NCBI GenBank assembly: GCA_035457705.1
Contig: DATIBD010000091.1
Location: 62,001-126,000, forward strand
Source: DASPGQ01 sp035457705
Lineage (GTDB): Bacteria > Acidobacteriota > Vicinamibacteria > Marinacidobacterales > SMYC01
DNA: 64,000 bases
Direction of reading: 5' to 3'
Shown here piece after piece: positions 8,589-17,590 of this stretch (position 1 is the first letter of the stretch; every line of letters starts with the position of its first letter). A program made the position numbers and the translations under genes. The notes beneath the pieces are model-generated. The model did not search any database, was not told where the DNA came from, and saw only the letters and a program-made list of their open reading frames with translations.

Positions 8589-9458
8589 CTACTTGACGCT
8601 CAGCACCGGAATTCTGGCGAGCCGGACGATGCGTTCAGTGACGCTGCCGACGAGTACGTGTTCGAGACCGCTCAGACCCCTCGTCCCGATGACGATTAAC
8701 TCCACGCCCCGGCTCTCGACGGTCGCGAGGAGCTCCTCGACGACCTGTCCCTCGGTCACGACGAGCTCTCCCCGGCCATCGTAGAGCGAGGAGAGCTCCT
8801 CTCGTATCCGCTCGGGCAGCTCGGGATCTACTTGAAACATACGAACGAAGCTTCCCGCATAGAGCGAGGGAAGGACCGGGTTGCTGACGACGTGATGCAG
8901 GACCAGATCACCGTCGGACCCGAGCAACGAACGGGCCACCTCGATGGAGCGCGGGGAAAGGGGCGAGAAATCGACGGGCACCAGAATTCGTCTGAATCCA
9001 TCCCCGGTGTCGGACACTCGCGCATCTCTTCCCACGGTAAGCACGTGACAGGGCGCGTGACGAACGACCGTCTCCGCCACGCTTCCCAGCACGAGCTTGG
9101 GGAGGCCCGTACGTCCCTGAGTTCCCATGACCACGAGGTCCGATCTCAACTCGTCCACTTTGTCCAGAATGGCATCGGAAGCCGATGTGCTCCGAGACGT
9201 CGAGAGCTCCACCGGGATGCCCCGGCGGCGCATGATTTCCGACCGTTTGGAAAGCTCATCCAGGACGTCTTCTCCCACGTCACGCAGGTATTCGTCCATC
9301 GCCTTTTCCAGCATCATCGGGTCGTCGGCATCGAGAGTTACCGCGTGAAACACGTCGATCCGAGCGCCGTGCTGGACCGCGAGCCGAGCGGCCAACTTTG
9401 CCGCATGTTCGGCCGTTTCGGAAAAATCGGTCGGCAACAAGATTCGCTCTATTCTCAT
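8589..9458 (-). CDS. Universal stress protein, double UspA domain
   Basis: 289 residues, a second tandem UspA protein convergent with the first. Domain 1 begins MRIERILLPTDFSETAEHA and contains MGTQGRTGLPKLVLGSVAE; domain 2 contains IGTRGLSGLEHVLVGSVTERIVR. Both nucleotide-binding signatures (G-xx-G-x9-G-S/T) are intact, unlike domain 2 of the 7150-8049 protein, which is more divergent. The start at 9458 has GGAGG 8 nt upstream; a longer open frame upstream runs into a repeat and is not credible. It is presumably expressed under the same stress conditions as its neighbours. Confidence 0.92.
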   Translation of the reverse strand: MRIERILLPTDFSETAEHAAKLAARLAVQHGARIDVFHAVTLDADDPMMLEKAMDEYLRDVGEDVLDELSKRSEIMRRRGIPVELSTSRSTSASDAILDKVDELRSDLVVMGTQGRTGLPKLVLGSVAETVVRHAPCHVLTVGRDARVSDTGDGFRRILVPVDFSPLSPRSIEVARSLLGSDGDLVLHHVVSNPVLPSLYAGSFVRMFQVDPELPERIREELSSLYDGRGELVVTEGQVVEELLATVESRGVELIVIGTRGLSGLEHVLVGSVTERIVRLARIPVLSVK

Positions 9459-9766
9459 CGTCTGGCCTCCGAACGAAGTCGCGTTCGACGACTCCTGTTG
9501 GCAGGGTGATGAAAAGCACAGCCCACCCTGCGCGAGCGAAGCGAGCACCGCAAAATTGCCGCGACGTAAACAGCCCGAGCCGTCGCGGCTCGATCGATTA
9601 CCGGTCCCCCCACGGCATTCTCTGGAGCAATGCTCGGCCTCGAGCCCATGGGGTCGGCGGGTAAGCGGACCCTCGCTATCTGCACGAAGATATCAGGGCG
9701 GCGCAGGCTGGCGGAAGGCCGTTGCCTGACTTGCCTGGCATCTGCCGAGCTGACACAATCCCGCCG
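9459..9766. other. Intergenic region between UspA and TetR genes
   Basis: No gene is supported. It holds repeat copy 1, an 8-bp inverted repeat (9501-9531), and the 15-mer GCGAGCGAAGCGAGC (9532-9546) whose reverse complement recurs at 35371-35385. A CACAAT box at 9754-9759 may serve the TetR gene. Confidence 0.5.
9491..9513 (+). repeat. Dispersed intergenic repeat, copy 1
   Basis: This 23-nt stretch matches 18677-18699 at 20 of 23 positions and shares the exact 13-mer GCAGGGTGATGAA with it. Here GCAGGGTG (9501-9508) also pairs with CACCCTGC (9524-9531). Both copies lie upstream of a minus-strand gene. Confidence 0.5.
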
Positions 9767-10393
9767 GTGACCGAAAAAGGTTCGCTTCCGAGCTCCAAGA
9801 GCGGCGGCTCGCCCCGATTGAACCAGCGCCGGGCGCAAATACTGGAGAAGGCGGCCCACCTCTTCTGCGTCAAGGGCTACGACTCCACATCCATGAGCGA
9901 CATCGCCGACGAAGTCGGGATCACGAAGGCTGGCCTCTACTACTTCGTGGAGAGTAAGGAGCACCTTCTCTACCTCATCACCGACTATGGCCTCGACTTG
10001 CTGGATGAGACCGTCGTTCAACCTCTCGAAGTCGTATCCGATCCCCGGCATCATCTCCAACAACTGATACGCCTACACGTGCACATGGTGTTGAATCGAC
10101 CGCGCGAGGTGACCATCATTCTCCACGAGCGAACCGCCCTCACCGGGGTCTACCGGGAGAAGATCCTTCAGCGAAAGAAGGACTACATCAATTATGTGCG
10201 GCATCTCTTGAGGCGGCTCCAGGCGAGCGGCGACGCGCGCGCCGATGTCGATCCGACCGCGGCCACTTTTTTTCTCCTCGGGGCACTGAACTGGGTCTAC
10301 CAGTGGTACAAAGTGGACGGACCGCTTTCCGAAGAACAACTGGCCACCGAGCTCATATCCTTGTTCACCAAGGGGTTCTTGACTCGCGGGTGA
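9767..10393 (+). CDS. TetR/AcrR family transcriptional regulator
   Basis: 208 residues. The N-terminal helix-turn-helix is clear: RAQILEKAAHLFCVKGYDST followed by MSDIADEVGITKAGLYYFVESKEHLL (about residues 24-70). The rest is an all-helical ligand-binding domain ending LLGALNWVYQWYKVDGPLS, resembling the KstR2-like/TetR_C_33 group often linked to acyl-CoA or lipid metabolism; the effector is not known. The GTG at 9767 sits 7 nt behind a CACAAT box, a leaderless arrangement; a TTG at 9722 would add 15 residues without homology. No obvious target genes adjoin it. Confidence 0.88.
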   Translation: MTEKGSLPSSKSGGSPRLNQRRAQILEKAAHLFCVKGYDSTSMSDIADEVGITKAGLYYFVESKEHLLYLITDYGLDLLDETVVQPLEVVSDPRHHLQQLIRLHVHMVLNRPREVTIILHERTALTGVYREKILQRKKDYINYVRHLLRRLQASGDARADVDPTAATFFLLGALNWVYQWYKVDGPLSEEQLATELISLFTKGFLTRG

Positions 10394-10512
10394 GAGAGCC
10401 GGGCAGGAAGCCGAGGAGCGCTGGGCGTCCTGTGTCACTTCGCCGCGTTCACGGCATACCTCAGGTCGCACCAACGGCGAGCACGCGGGCATCGGCAACG
10501 GGCCGATTCGAA

Positions 10513-10854
10513 CTACCGGCGTGACGCGGAGCCCGTCGCCGACGTCTCGATGACCTCCAGCAGCTGATCTTGTAGATCGGGATTTCCAATCTTTCGCCAA
10601 TGGCTCAGCAGCTTCTCTTCCTCTTTGTTCTCCGCCAAGGGCTTCTTCGTACGACTCTCGGGAATGAGATCGGAGACGCTTACGCCGAGAGCTTTGCTGA
10701 TCTTCCTGAGCCAGTCGAGCGATGTCCGCCTTCGGCCTTGCTCGAAGTTCGACAGCGCCGAAGGTGACAGGCCCGCTTTGCGAGCGAGCTCCTCTTGAAG
10801 CATCCCTTTTTTCAGTCGAAGCTCACGAATCCTCTGACCGACTTCTGCGTGCAA
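10513..10854 (-). CDS. XRE-family helix-turn-helix regulator
   Basis: 113 residues. A Cro/C1-type HTH occupies about residues 5-60 (RIRELRLKKGMLQEELARKAGLSPSALSNFEQG...ALGVSVSDL). The remaining charged tail (KKPLAENKEEEKLLSHWRKIG) has no recognised ligand domain. I chose the TTG at 10854 because GGAGG precedes it and XRE domains normally begin at this point; a GTG at 10890 would add 12 residues. It diverges from rpoZ, with 155 bp between the starts. Its targets are unknown. Confidence 0.8.
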   Translation of the reverse strand: MHAEVGQRIRELRLKKGMLQEELARKAGLSPSALSNFEQGRRRTSLDWLRKISKALGVSVSDLIPESRTKKPLAENKEEEKLLSHWRKIGNPDLQDQLLEVIETSATGSASRR

Positions 10855-10932
10855 TGGAACCTCCGCTGATGTTGATCGCAAGCGAGACACTTTAACACAC
10901 CTCTCGTCGAACTCGAAACTCGCAACCGCGGG

Positions 10933-10941
10933 TGCTAGAAT
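10933..10941 (+). promoter_or_regulatory. Extended -10 promoter (TGC-TAGAAT) for rpoZ
   Basis: TG one base before TAGAAT (10936-10941) forms an extended -10, and no convincing -35 is needed or seen. The predicted leader to the TTG at 11010 is about 60 nt and includes an AAGGAG site. Confidence 0.5.
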
Positions 10942-11009
10942 AGGAAGTTTCGAAGGAAGGATGCTCGAGCGGGCGTTTTGGCCTATCTCGACGCGAACAA
11001 GGAGTCACT

Positions 11010-11255
11010 TTGGATTTGACACAAGCCGGTAGTTTTTTGCGGGTCAACGTCGCCGCCCAGCGCGCTCGCCAACTCATGCAGGGTGCCGCCCCCATGGTGG
11101 CGACTCGGTCACGGAAACCCGCCGCCATAGCGATTCAGGAAGTGGAACTGGGTCTCGTCCAGGCCTTCGCGCCCAGCGAGCTTCCCGAATCGATGCGAGA
11201 AGCCGCTTTCGGCCCGGAAGCGACCGACCCCGTCGAAAACGACCTCGATATCTAG
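11010..11255 (+). CDS. rpoZ: RNA polymerase omega subunit
   Basis: 81 residues. The omega pattern is recognisable: RVNVAAQRARQLMQGAAPMV, then KPAAIAIQEVELGLVQAF, matching the conserved AA-x-RARQL...KP-x-x-IA-x-E-E core that latches the beta-prime subunit. The start is TTG preceded by AAGGAG. The usual neighbours of rpoZ (gmk, coaBC) are absent, so identification rests on the protein itself. The short acidic tail (PVENDLDI) is not diagnostic. Confidence 0.8.
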   Translation: MDLTQAGSFLRVNVAAQRARQLMQGAAPMVATRSRKPAAIAIQEVELGLVQAFAPSELPESMREAAFGPEATDPVENDLDI

Positions 11256-11381
11256 CGAGGCTCCGCATCAGACCTACGAGTCTTCTGTGCCACTCAGCCG
11301 ATGTCACCCGGGGATTAACCACAGAGGCACCGAGGCAGCCCGAGCTGTGGCGGACGCGGGTCCCGTCACGGCATTGATCAA

Positions 11382-11945
11382 TTATGCCGAGTCCACGATC
11401 TCCTGCAGTCGTCGGTGCAGCCGAGCCCGGTAAGCCAGACCTCCGAGCCCGGAACCCACGAGCCGCGGGTTCACGTCCTCGATCAGTTCGCGCCAGCTCG
11501 CCCAACGCGCCGATTCGATCTCGCCGGAGTCTCTCGGCACCAATTCTCCCTCCTCACGCCGGGCCAGCATCACGTGAGTCGTCCATTTCGACGATCGTTC
11601 GTCACAGGTGAAGTTCGCATGGATTTGCAACAGATAGTCCTCGATGCGCACGGTAAGACCCGTCTCCTCTAGCGCTTCGCGTATGGCTCCGTCCACGAAG
11701 GACTCCTCCGGATGGATTCCCCCAGACGGAATGCGATAGGCACCTTCGGGATACCCGGGCTTACGGATGACCGCCAGGCGGTCGGCCTCCTGAATCACCA
11801 GGCTCACGTCGTGGGCTCGACCGAGGTTTCGGTGGCGCTCGACCTCGTCCATCTCGGGTGGCGTGAGCGGAACATCCCAGCGTTCCACCAGCGGTTCGCC
11901 GAATGTATAGACGAGCTCCTGAACGATGTGTCTTCCAATATGCAC
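11382..11945 (-). CDS. NUDIX hydrolase
   Basis: 187 residues. The Nudix box is complete: GGIHPEESFVDGAIREALEE followed by TGL, with the REALEE core that binds divalent metal. An N-terminal extension of about 40 residues (HIGRHIVQELVYTFGEPLVERWDVPL) precedes the fold. The substrate, some nucleoside diphosphate linked to another group, cannot be predicted. It ends a minus-strand run: GDPD, TlpA-like thioredoxin and this gene lie within a few bases of each other and probably share a transcript. Confidence 0.88.
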   Translation of the reverse strand: MHIGRHIVQELVYTFGEPLVERWDVPLTPPEMDEVERHRNLGRAHDVSLVIQEADRLAVIRKPGYPEGAYRIPSGGIHPEESFVDGAIREALEETGLTVRIEDYLLQIHANFTCDERSSKWTTHVMLARREEGELVPRDSGEIESARWASWRELIEDVNPRLVGSGLGGLAYRARLHRRLQEIVDSA

Positions 11946-11948
11946 CGA

Positions 11949-12479
11949 TCAGCCTTCGGTGAGGGCCTCTTCCGAATCGGAGGAAACGTCGCTCAACAGA
12001 TCGACCATGTCTCGGATGACCGTGGGCGAGGCCCAGTCGCGGGGACCCACGACTTTGGATTTCAATCGACCGTTCCGATCGATGATGTAGGTCTCGGGAT
12101 ATTTGAACGTTTGGTATCTGCGTGACACCTTCTTGCCGTTGTCATGGAGCACGAGGAAGCTCAGCCCGTAACGATCGACGAACTCCTCGATGTCATCGAA
12201 ACGCTCGTCCACAGAAACGGCCACGATCGCGAGGCCTCTTGCGCCCAGCGCCTTGTGCAGCTTCTCGAGTGAGGGCATCTCGTCGACGCAGGGAGGACAC
12301 CAGGTCGCCCAGAAGTTCAGTACGACGACTTGGCCACGGAGGTCTCCAAGAGAATGCGTCTTGCCCTCTAGATCCGCGAGCTCGAAAGCGGGAACCGGTG
12401 TGTCTACTTGGGGACCCGGATTCACCTCGCAAGCGGAACCCGCTGCCAAGGCGATCGACACAGCGACTTCAAGTCGCAT
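11949..12479 (-). CDS. TlpA-like thioredoxin, probable lipoprotein
   Basis: 176 residues. The N-terminus MRLEVAVSIALAAGSAC looks like a lipoprotein signal with cysteine 17 as anchor, although the lipobox is weak. The thioredoxin fold contains WATWCPPC, the redox CxxC, plus KYPETYIIDRNG with the cis-proline. Family members (TlpA, ResA) reduce disulfides in periplasmic proteins, often apocytochrome c, which fits the cytochrome-rich genome. The ATG at 12479 has GGAGG 8 nt upstream and overlaps the end of the GDPD gene by 11 bp. An in-frame start further upstream would bury the signal peptide. Confidence 0.87.
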   Translation of the reverse strand: MRLEVAVSIALAAGSACEVNPGPQVDTPVPAFELADLEGKTHSLGDLRGQVVVLNFWATWCPPCVDEMPSLEKLHKALGARGLAIVAVSVDERFDDIEEFVDRYGLSFLVLHDNGKKVSRRYQTFKYPETYIIDRNGRLKSKVVGPRDWASPTVIRDMVDLLSDVSSDSEEALTEG

Positions 12480-13356
12480 GCACCGAGCCTCCGGGGCCAT
12501 TGCCGAGTCCTGACAGCGCGGCCACGCTCTGAAGGGCCCGGACCGGGTCGTCCGTCATGATGCCGTCGACGCCCCAGTCGAGCAGACGCGCGATATGGAT
12601 TGGCTCGTTGACGGTCCAGACGTGCACCTCGACCCCGAAGCGGTGGATCGCCTCGATGACCCGGCGAGAGACAACGCGCCGAAGACCTTTGTACTCGGGC
12701 ACCTGAAACGCCATTCCCGGAGGACGATAACCGGCGAGCTCCCCGGCGCGCAAGCGCCCGAGGAACTCTCGGACCTCGTTCTTGCTGAAGCCGGTCGCCA
12801 CCTGGGGCGAAAGCTCGCGAAACCTAGCGAGCGTGTGGTGCTCGTGCGACGCGACGACGACTCGTTCCTCCGCACCATGCTGCCGGAGCCCTTCCCTCAG
12901 GATTTCGCACACTTTGTTCCGGGTGCGTTTTATCTCGATGGTGAGCCGCATCTCCTGGAAGGTCTCGAGCACGGTGTCGAGCGTCGGAATCGTGAGGCCG
13001 CGACCGCGGAAGGGGAACGTCCGGCCGTGATCGGGAGTGAAGGTGAAGCCCGCATCGAGGGTGCGAATCTCACCGTAGAGCATGTTCTCGACCCGGCCTC
13101 GCCGTCCCGTGGTCCGCGACACCGACGGATCGTGAATCACCACGAGTTGTCCGTCCGCGCTCACGTGGACGTCGAGCTCGAGGTAAGAGATCCCGTGCTC
13201 TTTCGCGATGCGGAACGCCTCGATGGTGTTCTCGGGCGCGATCGCACTCGCTCCCCGGTGGGCGAAGAGTCTCGGCGAAGGTCCAGAAAAGAAATGATGA
13301 TTCGATGACACCGTAATCAAGACAGAAAACTCGCGCCGCCCGAATCGAGACGGCAT
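12469..13356 (-). CDS. Glycerophosphodiester phosphodiesterase
   Basis: 295 residues. Hallmarks of the GDPD TIM-barrel are present: LFAHRGAS with the catalytic HR, APENTIEAF, LELDVHVSADGQLVVIHDP with the metal-binding E-x-D and the second histidine, and the C-terminal VWTVNEP...GVDGIMTDDP. The enzyme hydrolyses glycerophosphodiesters to glycerol 3-phosphate and an alcohol. No signal peptide is obvious, so it is likely cytoplasmic. The ATG at 13356 has GAGGA upstream; a GTG 24 nt earlier is less likely. It begins the run leading into the TlpA-like and NUDIX genes. Confidence 0.9.
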   Translation of the reverse strand: MPSRFGRREFSVLITVSSNHHFFSGPSPRLFAHRGASAIAPENTIEAFRIAKEHGISYLELDVHVSADGQLVVIHDPSVSRTTGRRGRVENMLYGEIRTLDAGFTFTPDHGRTFPFRGRGLTIPTLDTVLETFQEMRLTIEIKRTRNKVCEILREGLRQHGAEERVVVASHEHHTLARFRELSPQVATGFSKNEVREFLGRLRAGELAGYRPPGMAFQVPEYKGLRRVVSRRVIEAIHRFGVEVHVWTVNEPIHIARLLDWGVDGIMTDDPVRALQSVAALSGLGNGPGGSVHAT

Positions 13357-13405
13357 CGAGCTATCCTCGTGCAGGGACACTTTCTATAGAATTATTATCG
13401 GAACG

Positions 13406-15880
13406 TTATCGGCGCAAGTCAAAGGCAGGGCGTGCCACGAGAAGAACGGAGAGCTCCCGCTGGTCGTTACTCGTGCTCACGAAATCCACCGGGCGAAACC
13501 CCGCCCTCGTGGCTACGGTAAAGACGCCCTTCGACAACCTGAGGCTCTTCTCCCCGGCGGGGGGAAGACGGAAGCGCGTCACGCCTAAGCGGCTCGAGAT
13601 CGTGACCCAGTTCTCGATCGGACCGTTGACGACAACGAAGGTACTGTCATCTCTTTCGGGCTCGAGAGCGAAAGCTGCCTCCCGGTCCTTCCGGACCCAG
13701 AACCCCGCCGGGTCCAGGTAGGAATTGTCGTCGAGTCCGTGCAGCCGCGAACCGTCCTCGAGGGCGATGCTTCGAAGCGCGACCAGCCGGTTCGGTTGGA
13801 CCTCGGTGAGACGAACGCGAGGCGGGGCGAGAAGAGTGCGGGCCCGAAGCCGGAACTGTCCCAGGCCCACGTCGGTCCGGAAGCTGACCGAGCCCTTCGA
13901 AAAGATGCCCTCGCCGTTCGCGAAGGCCGCGCCCTCGGGACGAATGCCCTCGATCTGGAAGGCGCCGGCAGGAAGCGCATAGCTGCGACTCCACCAATGA
14001 TCCGCGTCGCCGTCGCGGCCAACCGCCTCGAGAGGGAGAGCCACTCGTTCCATGACGTCGGCGGCGGTTAGCCTTTCACGTGACGGCAGGGCGAGGAATC
14101 GCTCGTACTCTCGCCGGGCAAGCTCATGAAACACAGTGGAAGCCCAAGCCGGGGCGAGGGCGGATCGCCTCGACTGCAAGACGGCGTCCTGGATTCCGGC
14201 GAAGACGAGAACGAGAACAGGAAGCGGAATGCGACCGACTGTCCGCTCGCTCCAGCCTGTGAAACAGAACGCTAGGAAGAGCGAGAGAACTACGGACCAA
14301 ACGATGGAGGCGATGTCCGCCCGTACGAGCGAGGGGAGATAGTCCGTCAGATCCCAAGAGCTCGAGAGCGCCTCGTAGACGGCACTCGTCCCGTCCCGCG
14401 CGTTGAGAAACAGCGGCTGCGGGGTTAGCAGAGCCATCGCGCCCGCCAGCCCTAGGCTGATTGCGAGAAGACCAGGTGCCCACCGCGCGAAGCCACCTCT
14501 CGACGAGACGAGCGCGCCGGCGGAGACGGCGAGCAGGGGAAGAGCGGGAAAGAGAAAGCGCGCGGGCGGTGAGTTTCCTCCGGACCAAAGGGGATGGGCC
14601 GCTCCCGGTAGGAGGACCGAAACGAGCACGAGACAGGTCAATCGCGCGACGAGCGCGTGGCTTCTCCAGACTGGGGCCAACGCCGCGAACCCCAGCAGGT
14701 AGAAGGGGGAATTCGGGAGGAGGCCAAATTCCTGATCGAACAAGAGTCCGGAGACGCCGAGGGGGATGGCACTCAGGAAGACACGCCGACGACCGTAGGA
14801 TGCGGCAGGGTCGAGGCTGCCGTGCATCGCGAACGAGAATGCGACGAGTGTCCCGAGGCAAAGCAGCGCTCCCAACGCCAGCGATCTTCGGCGAAAGCGA
14901 ATCCCGAGTGCGCCCCAAAGTGAAAGCGCGAGAAGCAGGAACTTCACGTGCAGGAAAAGAAGCGAGCCCACGAGAATGGTCCAGCCCCAGACCGCCCACG
15001 GTCTCGGTGGCTCGAGCTCGGTCAGGCGGAGTGCGACGAGAGCGACGACAGCGGCTGCGGGAAGCTCGGGATAGGCCGAAACCGCGAGAAAAGCTCCTGG
15101 TGCCGTGAAGCCCAGACCGGCCACAGCCACGAGGGAGGCGGTGCCATCCCCCGTTAGTCGAAAAGCCAGCCGATGTACGGTGTAGAGAAGGAAAGCGGCC
15201 AGCAAAGCCTCCGTCAGCAAAACGCCCGAAAGTCCGAGCAGGGCAAAGCCGGGCAGGAGCAGAAGGGGCAGGCCGATACCATGAACGGAGTAAGGCGTGT
15301 TCGCGGCTAGATGCGGCCCCATTTTGCCGCGATAAAAGCTTCGGAAGTCCTCCGCCGCATAGTTGTTCTGAACTTTCAGGTCGCCGTCGTGAAGGACGCT
15401 GAAGGCGAGGAGCAGATAATGCGGCTCGTCTCCCGACAGGCCAACTTCGTGAGAAATCTTGAGTCCGAGGGCGACGTACAGCACGAAGCCGATGACGCCT
15501 GCCGTCGTCGCCGCCAGCTTGAGATTGCGAACCCAGCGCGCTCGACTCAGCGCGACGAGGCCACAGACGACAAGCACGAGATCGAGAAATCGACCCGAAA
15601 ACGATGCCAGGAACGGGAACGCACGATATACGCCAGGAACGAAGATGGCACCCGCGAGCCCGGCCCAAACGAAGGGAGTCACGAAGTGCTCCAGACGACG
15701 ACGTCCGAAAAACATCCCTACCCCTCCCAGCAGCGCCACGAGCAGGAGCCAGCCTGATTCCGGGAGAGAACTGAGCAGCCAGGCTCCGTCCTCGATGACG
15801 GGAACCCGAAGGGTGTCGCGCAGGGCAAGGGCGACGGCGAGACCGATTCCCCCAAGAGCCCCCGAGGCGACGGACTTCAA
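13406..15880 (-). CDS. Large polytopic membrane protein, GT-C glycosyltransferase-like
   Basis: 824 residues. About 13 hydrophobic segments fill residues 1-575, and a soluble, beta-rich C-terminal domain follows (about 600-824). The loop after the fifth segment reads VGLSGDEPHYLLLAFSVLHDGDL; an acidic DE pair in the first large external loop is the usual catalytic position in GT-C enzymes that use polyprenyl-phosphate sugars. On that basis it may transfer a sugar outside the membrane, but family assignment needs a profile search. The TTG start overlaps the ADP-ribose pyrophosphatase stop (TTGA). Two similar-scale membrane proteins in the window hint at surface glycan work. Confidence 0.6.
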   Translation of the reverse strand: MKSVASGALGGIGLAVALALRDTLRVPVIEDGAWLLSSLPESGWLLLVALLGGVGMFFGRRRLEHFVTPFVWAGLAGAIFVPGVYRAFPFLASFSGRFLDLVLVVCGLVALSRARWVRNLKLAATTAGVIGFVLYVALGLKISHEVGLSGDEPHYLLLAFSVLHDGDLKVQNNYAAEDFRSFYRGKMGPHLAANTPYSVHGIGLPLLLLPGFALLGLSGVLLTEALLAAFLLYTVHRLAFRLTGDGTASLVAVAGLGFTAPGAFLAVSAYPELPAAAVVALVALRLTELEPPRPWAVWGWTILVGSLLFLHVKFLLLALSLWGALGIRFRRRSLALGALLCLGTLVAFSFAMHGSLDPAASYGRRRVFLSAIPLGVSGLLFDQEFGLLPNSPFYLLGFAALAPVWRSHALVARLTCLVLVSVLLPGAAHPLWSGGNSPPARFLFPALPLLAVSAGALVSSRGGFARWAPGLLAISLGLAGAMALLTPQPLFLNARDGTSAVYEALSSSWDLTDYLPSLVRADIASIVWSVVLSLFLAFCFTGWSERTVGRIPLPVLVLVFAGIQDAVLQSRRSALAPAWASTVFHELARREYERFLALPSRERLTAADVMERVALPLEAVGRDGDADHWWSRSYALPAGAFQIEGIRPEGAAFANGEGIFSKGSVSFRTDVGLGQFRLRARTLLAPPRVRLTEVQPNRLVALRSIALEDGSRLHGLDDNSYLDPAGFWVRKDREAAFALEPERDDSTFVVVNGPIENWVTISSRLGVTRFRLPPAGEKSLRLSKGVFTVATRAGFRPVDFVSTSNDQRELSVLLVARPAFDLRR

Positions 15881-16407
15881 GACGTTCGCATTCGCAAGAA
15901 GAACAGAGCAAGAATCGTCTTCGCATCGCGAACGTCGGCACCTACCTTCAGAGCGAGCGCTTCATCGAGAGGAATCTCCAAGATCTCGAGACTCTCGTCC
16001 TCGTCGGGCAGTGGAGACCGACGCTCGAGGTCTGTCGCAAAGTAGAGGTGCATTCTTTCCTCGAGCACGCCGGGCGAGGGGTAAAAGTCTGCGAGCTTCT
16101 CCAGATGGCGGGGGTAGAACCCGGTCTCCTCCACGAGCTCACGCCGCGCCGTCTCCTCGGGGCTCTCGCCCGGGTCTAGGGTTCCCGCCGGGACTTCGAT
16201 CAGGGTCTCCGCTACCGCGTGACGATACTGTCGAACGAACAAGACGTTACGCTCCGCCGTCAACGCGAGAATCACCGCGGCGCCAGGGTGGCGAATGATC
16301 TCACGTTCGACCTCTCGTCCCGACGGTTCGAGGACACGGTCGACGTGGACGTCCAGCAGGCGGCCGCGAAAGACTTGGCGCGTCGAAACGACTCGGTGCT
16401 CCGCCAC
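15877..16407 (-). CDS. nudF: ADP-ribose pyrophosphatase-like NUDIX hydrolase
   Basis: 176 residues. The Nudix box GTLDPGESPEETARRELVEE is complete, preceded by FVRQYRHAVAETLIEVPAG, a segment characteristic of ADP-sugar pyrophosphatases of the NudF type, and followed by FYPSPGVLEERMHLYFA. The reaction would be ADP-ribose to AMP and ribose 5-phosphate. The GTG start at 16407 stands 6 nt behind a TAGAAT box with no ribosome site, a leaderless pattern. It shares a 46-bp divergent promoter region with the TPR protein and is translationally linked to the membrane protein downstream. Confidence 0.85.
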   Translation of the reverse strand: MAEHRVVSTRQVFRGRLLDVHVDRVLEPSGREVEREIIRHPGAAVILALTAERNVLFVRQYRHAVAETLIEVPAGTLDPGESPEETARRELVEETGFYPRHLEKLADFYPSPGVLEERMHLYFATDLERRSPLPDEDESLEILEIPLDEALALKVGADVRDAKTILALFFLRMRTS

Positions 16408-16413
16408 CGGGCG

Positions 16414-16443
16414 ATTCTAACACGCGGATTTTTCTGCTACATT
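16414..16443. promoter_or_regulatory. Divergent leaderless promoters
   Basis: The minus strand has TAGAAT (16419-16414) ending 6 nt before the GTG at 16407. The plus strand has TACATT (16438-16443) ending 10 nt before the ATG at 16454. Both promoters share a 46-bp spacer and neither gene has a ribosome site. Confidence 0.5.
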
Positions 16444-16453
16444 CGACCGTGTC

Positions 16454-17584
16454 ATGGTGATCCTCGCCCTGGTGCTCGCCGTGTCTCCCCTTGAGCTCGA
16501 AGAGAGCGGTCGCGAGCACCTCTACAACATGGAGCTCGCCTCGGCCCGCAAGACATTCGCCGAGCTTTCGCGGCTCGCTCCGGAGTCACCTGCGGGACCC
16601 TATTACGAAGCAACGGCCCTGTGGCTCGAAGAGCTCGCCCGACGGGGAGGAATGGGAGGAGCCACGTTCCGCTCTGGGCAGTATTGGTCCAAGACCCGCA
16701 ACCAAGCGCCCGACGAGGAGCTCGATCACCAGTTCAAGGGGCTCGTGTCCCAGTCGGTGGCGCGCGCGGATCGCCTGCTCGCCAAGGACCCGGATGATGC
16801 CGAGGCATTGTTCTTTCGAGGTGCGGTCGAAGGGATCGCGAGCGCCTACGAGGCCGCGATCGAGCACAGCTACTATCGAGCATTCCGTACTGGCAAGCGC
16901 GCGAGAGACTTTCACGACCGACTCCTCGAGCTCGAGCCCAACAACGCCGACGCTTGCCTCCTGCCGGGGGTGTTCGAGTACACGATTGCTACCCTGCCGC
17001 GCGGACTGAAGGTCGTCGGTTTCCTGTTTGGCATACGGGGCTCTAAGGAGAAAGGCCTCGAGCTCGTCGAACGGGCTCGGCGAGACGGGAACAGGACGCG
17101 GTGGGCGGCTCTGCTCTCACTCTCGGTGATCGAGCAGAGGGAGAAGAGGTTCGGCAAAGCCCTGGCGTTGTTGCGGGAGTTAGAAAAAAGCTTTCCGCGT
17201 AATCCTTTTCTCGTCCTGGAACGGGGCAGCGTTCACATGCTCCGCAAAGACTACTCCGCCGCACGCGCCGCCTTCGAGGCGACCTTGGCCCGGGAGACCA
17301 ATATCGAGCTCGTCCAGCCGGCATTCGTTCGCCTGAAGCTTGCCGAGAGCCTCCTGTTCGCCAAAAGCTACGAGGAGGCGGCAAGCCAGCTCGACCTCGC
17401 GTTCGAGACGCCCAACGTTCCCGCCTGGATCAAGGCTCCTCTGTTCCTTCGGCGAGGCATGGTCTCCGACGCACTCGGTGCCAGACGGGCAGCCGAATGG
17501 GACTACCGACGCGCCCGTTCTCTCGACGCGGATGAGGTGACTAACCGGCTCGCCGACGGCTACTTGGCAATTCCGTTTCGCTAG
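16454..17584 (+). CDS. TPR-containing protein, probably exported
   Basis: 376 residues. A short hydrophobic start (MVILALVLAVSPLELEESG) may be a signal peptide. Helical TPR-like repeats follow, for example YNMELASARKTFAELSRLAPESPAGPYYEA, KRFGKALALLRELEKSFPRNPFLVLERG and KDYSAARAAFEATLARET. A middle section (VASAYEA...GVFEYTIATLPRGLKVVGFLFGIRGSKEKGLELVERA) is longer than a TPR and may be lineage specific. Proteins of this type act as scaffolds. It lies only 6 bp from the convergent VWA gene. No enzyme motif is present. Confidence 0.75.
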   Translation: MVILALVLAVSPLELEESGREHLYNMELASARKTFAELSRLAPESPAGPYYEATALWLEELARRGGMGGATFRSGQYWSKTRNQAPDEELDHQFKGLVSQSVARADRLLAKDPDDAEALFFRGAVEGIASAYEAAIEHSYYRAFRTGKRARDFHDRLLELEPNNADACLLPGVFEYTIATLPRGLKVVGFLFGIRGSKEKGLELVERARRDGNRTRWAALLSLSVIEQREKRFGKALALLRELEKSFPRNPFLVLERGSVHMLRKDYSAARAAFEATLARETNIELVQPAFVRLKLAESLLFAKSYEEAASQLDLAFETPNVPAWIKAPLFLRRGMVSDALGARRAAEWDYRRARSLDADEVTNRLADGYLAIPFR

Positions 17585-17590
17585 TTTCTT

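Noticed and set aside
14124..15941. 605-residue minus-strand frame overlapping the large membrane protein
   Set aside because: Very arginine-rich translation typical of a shadow frame in GC-rich DNA; the other frame gives membrane segments and translational overlap.
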